Source: Onchocerca lupi (Eukaryota; Nematoda; Chromadorea; Rhabditida; Onchocercidae). From it: a DNA stretch of 64,000 bases. The position numbers and the translations under genes were made by a program. The notes beneath the pieces are model-generated. The model was not told where the DNA came from and did not search any database. It saw only the letters and a list, made by a program, of their open reading frames with translations. Positions within the stretch are counted from its first letter, which is position 1, and each line of letters begins with the position of its first letter. The stretch covers positions 1 to 64,000 of the forward strand of contig JAOVVO010000315.1 in NCBI GenBank assembly GCA_028564675.1. Reading direction: 5' to 3'. This document shows positions 63,403 through 64,000 of this stretch, piece by piece.

Positions 63403-63835
63403 ATGATGATGATAATGCAAATGATATTTTATATTATATTGGAAATGATTTAGCGATAACCATCCAGTTTTGCTTCTTCTTCTTTCTTTCTTTCTTTTTT
63501 TTTTTTTTTTTCGCTCTATTAATTTCTAAAATATTTCAAGTTTCTGTCAAAACAGAAAATGCTATTGATGATAAATAAGGTTGATGATATTTTATATTAT
63601 ATTAGAAATGATATAGCGATAAAAATCTTTCTATCTGGTCTTTTTTCCGTTTCATTAATTTTTCTCAAGTATTTCAAGTTTCTGTCAAAACACAAAATGA
63701 TTACGATGATGGTAATGATAATGATGTTTTATACTTTAATGGGAATGATATAGCAAATATTCAGCTCTTTTTTTTTTTCTTTTTTTTTCCATTTCATTAA
63801 TTCCTAGAATATTTTTAAATTTTTGTTAAGAAAAA
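63403..63835 (+). repeat. Three diverged tandem copies of about 140-165 bp
   Basis: Each copy has GATGAT-rich sequence, then ATTTTATATTATATT(G/A)GAAATGAT(T/A)TAGC, a pyrimidine tract of variable length, a CATTAATT-like phrase and CAAGTTTCTGTCAAAACA. Copies start near 63403, 63564 and 63702; the third is the most diverged. Most length difference comes from the poly-pyrimidine tract. Confidence 0.85.
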
Positions 63836-64000
63836 AAAAAGAATACTGAAATTGTTTTATCCAAAAATGGTAAAAAGCAGTTCCACCATTTTAATTTCTT
63901 AGGAATACAAAATGATAGTTTGATTTCGAGAATTTAGTTTTTGGTAATTCAATAACTAAAATGATATGAGTCGGATTTTTCACATTTTTTTTTTTTTTTT

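Larger units (their letters stand above)
48441..64000. other. 15.5-kb AT-rich region without a convincing gene
   Basis: No exon chain could be supported on either strand. It is very AT-rich, with long A/T runs (51419-51452, 53900-53929, 55449-55477, 56950-56987, 58837-58867, 62114-62138) and TA runs (50394-50412, 56248-56272). Tandem duplications lie at 53588-53689, 54578-54743, 59604-59845 and 63403-63835, and a 24-bp palindrome at 54549-54572. Less AT-rich islands at about 57120-57480, 59390-59520 and 63170-63290 may be enhancers of the LIM gene or non-coding RNAs. An open frame at 61016-61321 (minus) has no family resemblance. Confidence 0.55.

Overview
The window is eukaryotic and almost certainly from a nematode, most likely a spirurid or filarial-type worm. 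It is very AT-rich and full of homopolymer A/T tracts. Its genes have many short exons with GT-AG introns, and two of them show an AG acceptor a few bases upstream of the ATG, as expected for spliced-leader trans-splicing. Three copies of the 22-nt nematode SL1 leader sequence lie inside LTRs, and there is an 18S rRNA fragment of nematode type. No CRISPR array, operon promoter, tRNA or bacterial gene was seen.

Layout. 1-12134 is almost empty, apart from a possible 5' exon of a type II membrane protein running off the left edge (142-300, minus). 12135-15799 (plus) is a complete five-exon MEKK2/3-type MAP3K with a PB1 domain. 16.9-24.2 kb is an accessory island. It holds a small duplicated fragment of the beta-lactamase-like gene, then an 18S rRNA fragment split by a rearranged BEL/Pao LTR retrotransposon (17328-22267), then a decayed duplicate of the 3' end of ddx1. 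24.2-29.7 kb is AT-rich with diverged repeats. 29739-33000 (minus) is a nine-exon beta-lactamase-domain (LACT family) gene. 35808-42961 (minus) is a complete 19-exon DDX1 DEAD-box helicase. 44558-48428 (minus) is a ten-exon Ajuba/LIMD1/WTIP-type protein with three LIM domains. 48.4-64 kb has no convincing gene but several tandem duplications, palindromes and a few less AT-rich islands.

The most unusual observation is in the retrotransposon. Both full LTRs of the BEL/Pao element, and a nested solo LTR of a second BEL/Pao-type family, carry the SL1 leader in element-sense orientation directly after an AATAAA. It is an exact 22/22 match in two of them and 21/22 in the third. This suggests that the R region of these elements begins with, or is, a genomic copy of the host trans-spliced leader. 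The island also preserves a readable history: insertion into a G-run of an 18S fragment, a solo LTR with a 5-bp target duplication and its empty site in an inverted copy of the same element, and a head-to-head chimera with no reverse transcriptase.

The four host genes are unrelated housekeeping or signalling genes and do not form an operon. Exon coordinates were read by hand from splice signals, frame and family conservation. All four models keep an open frame through every junction.
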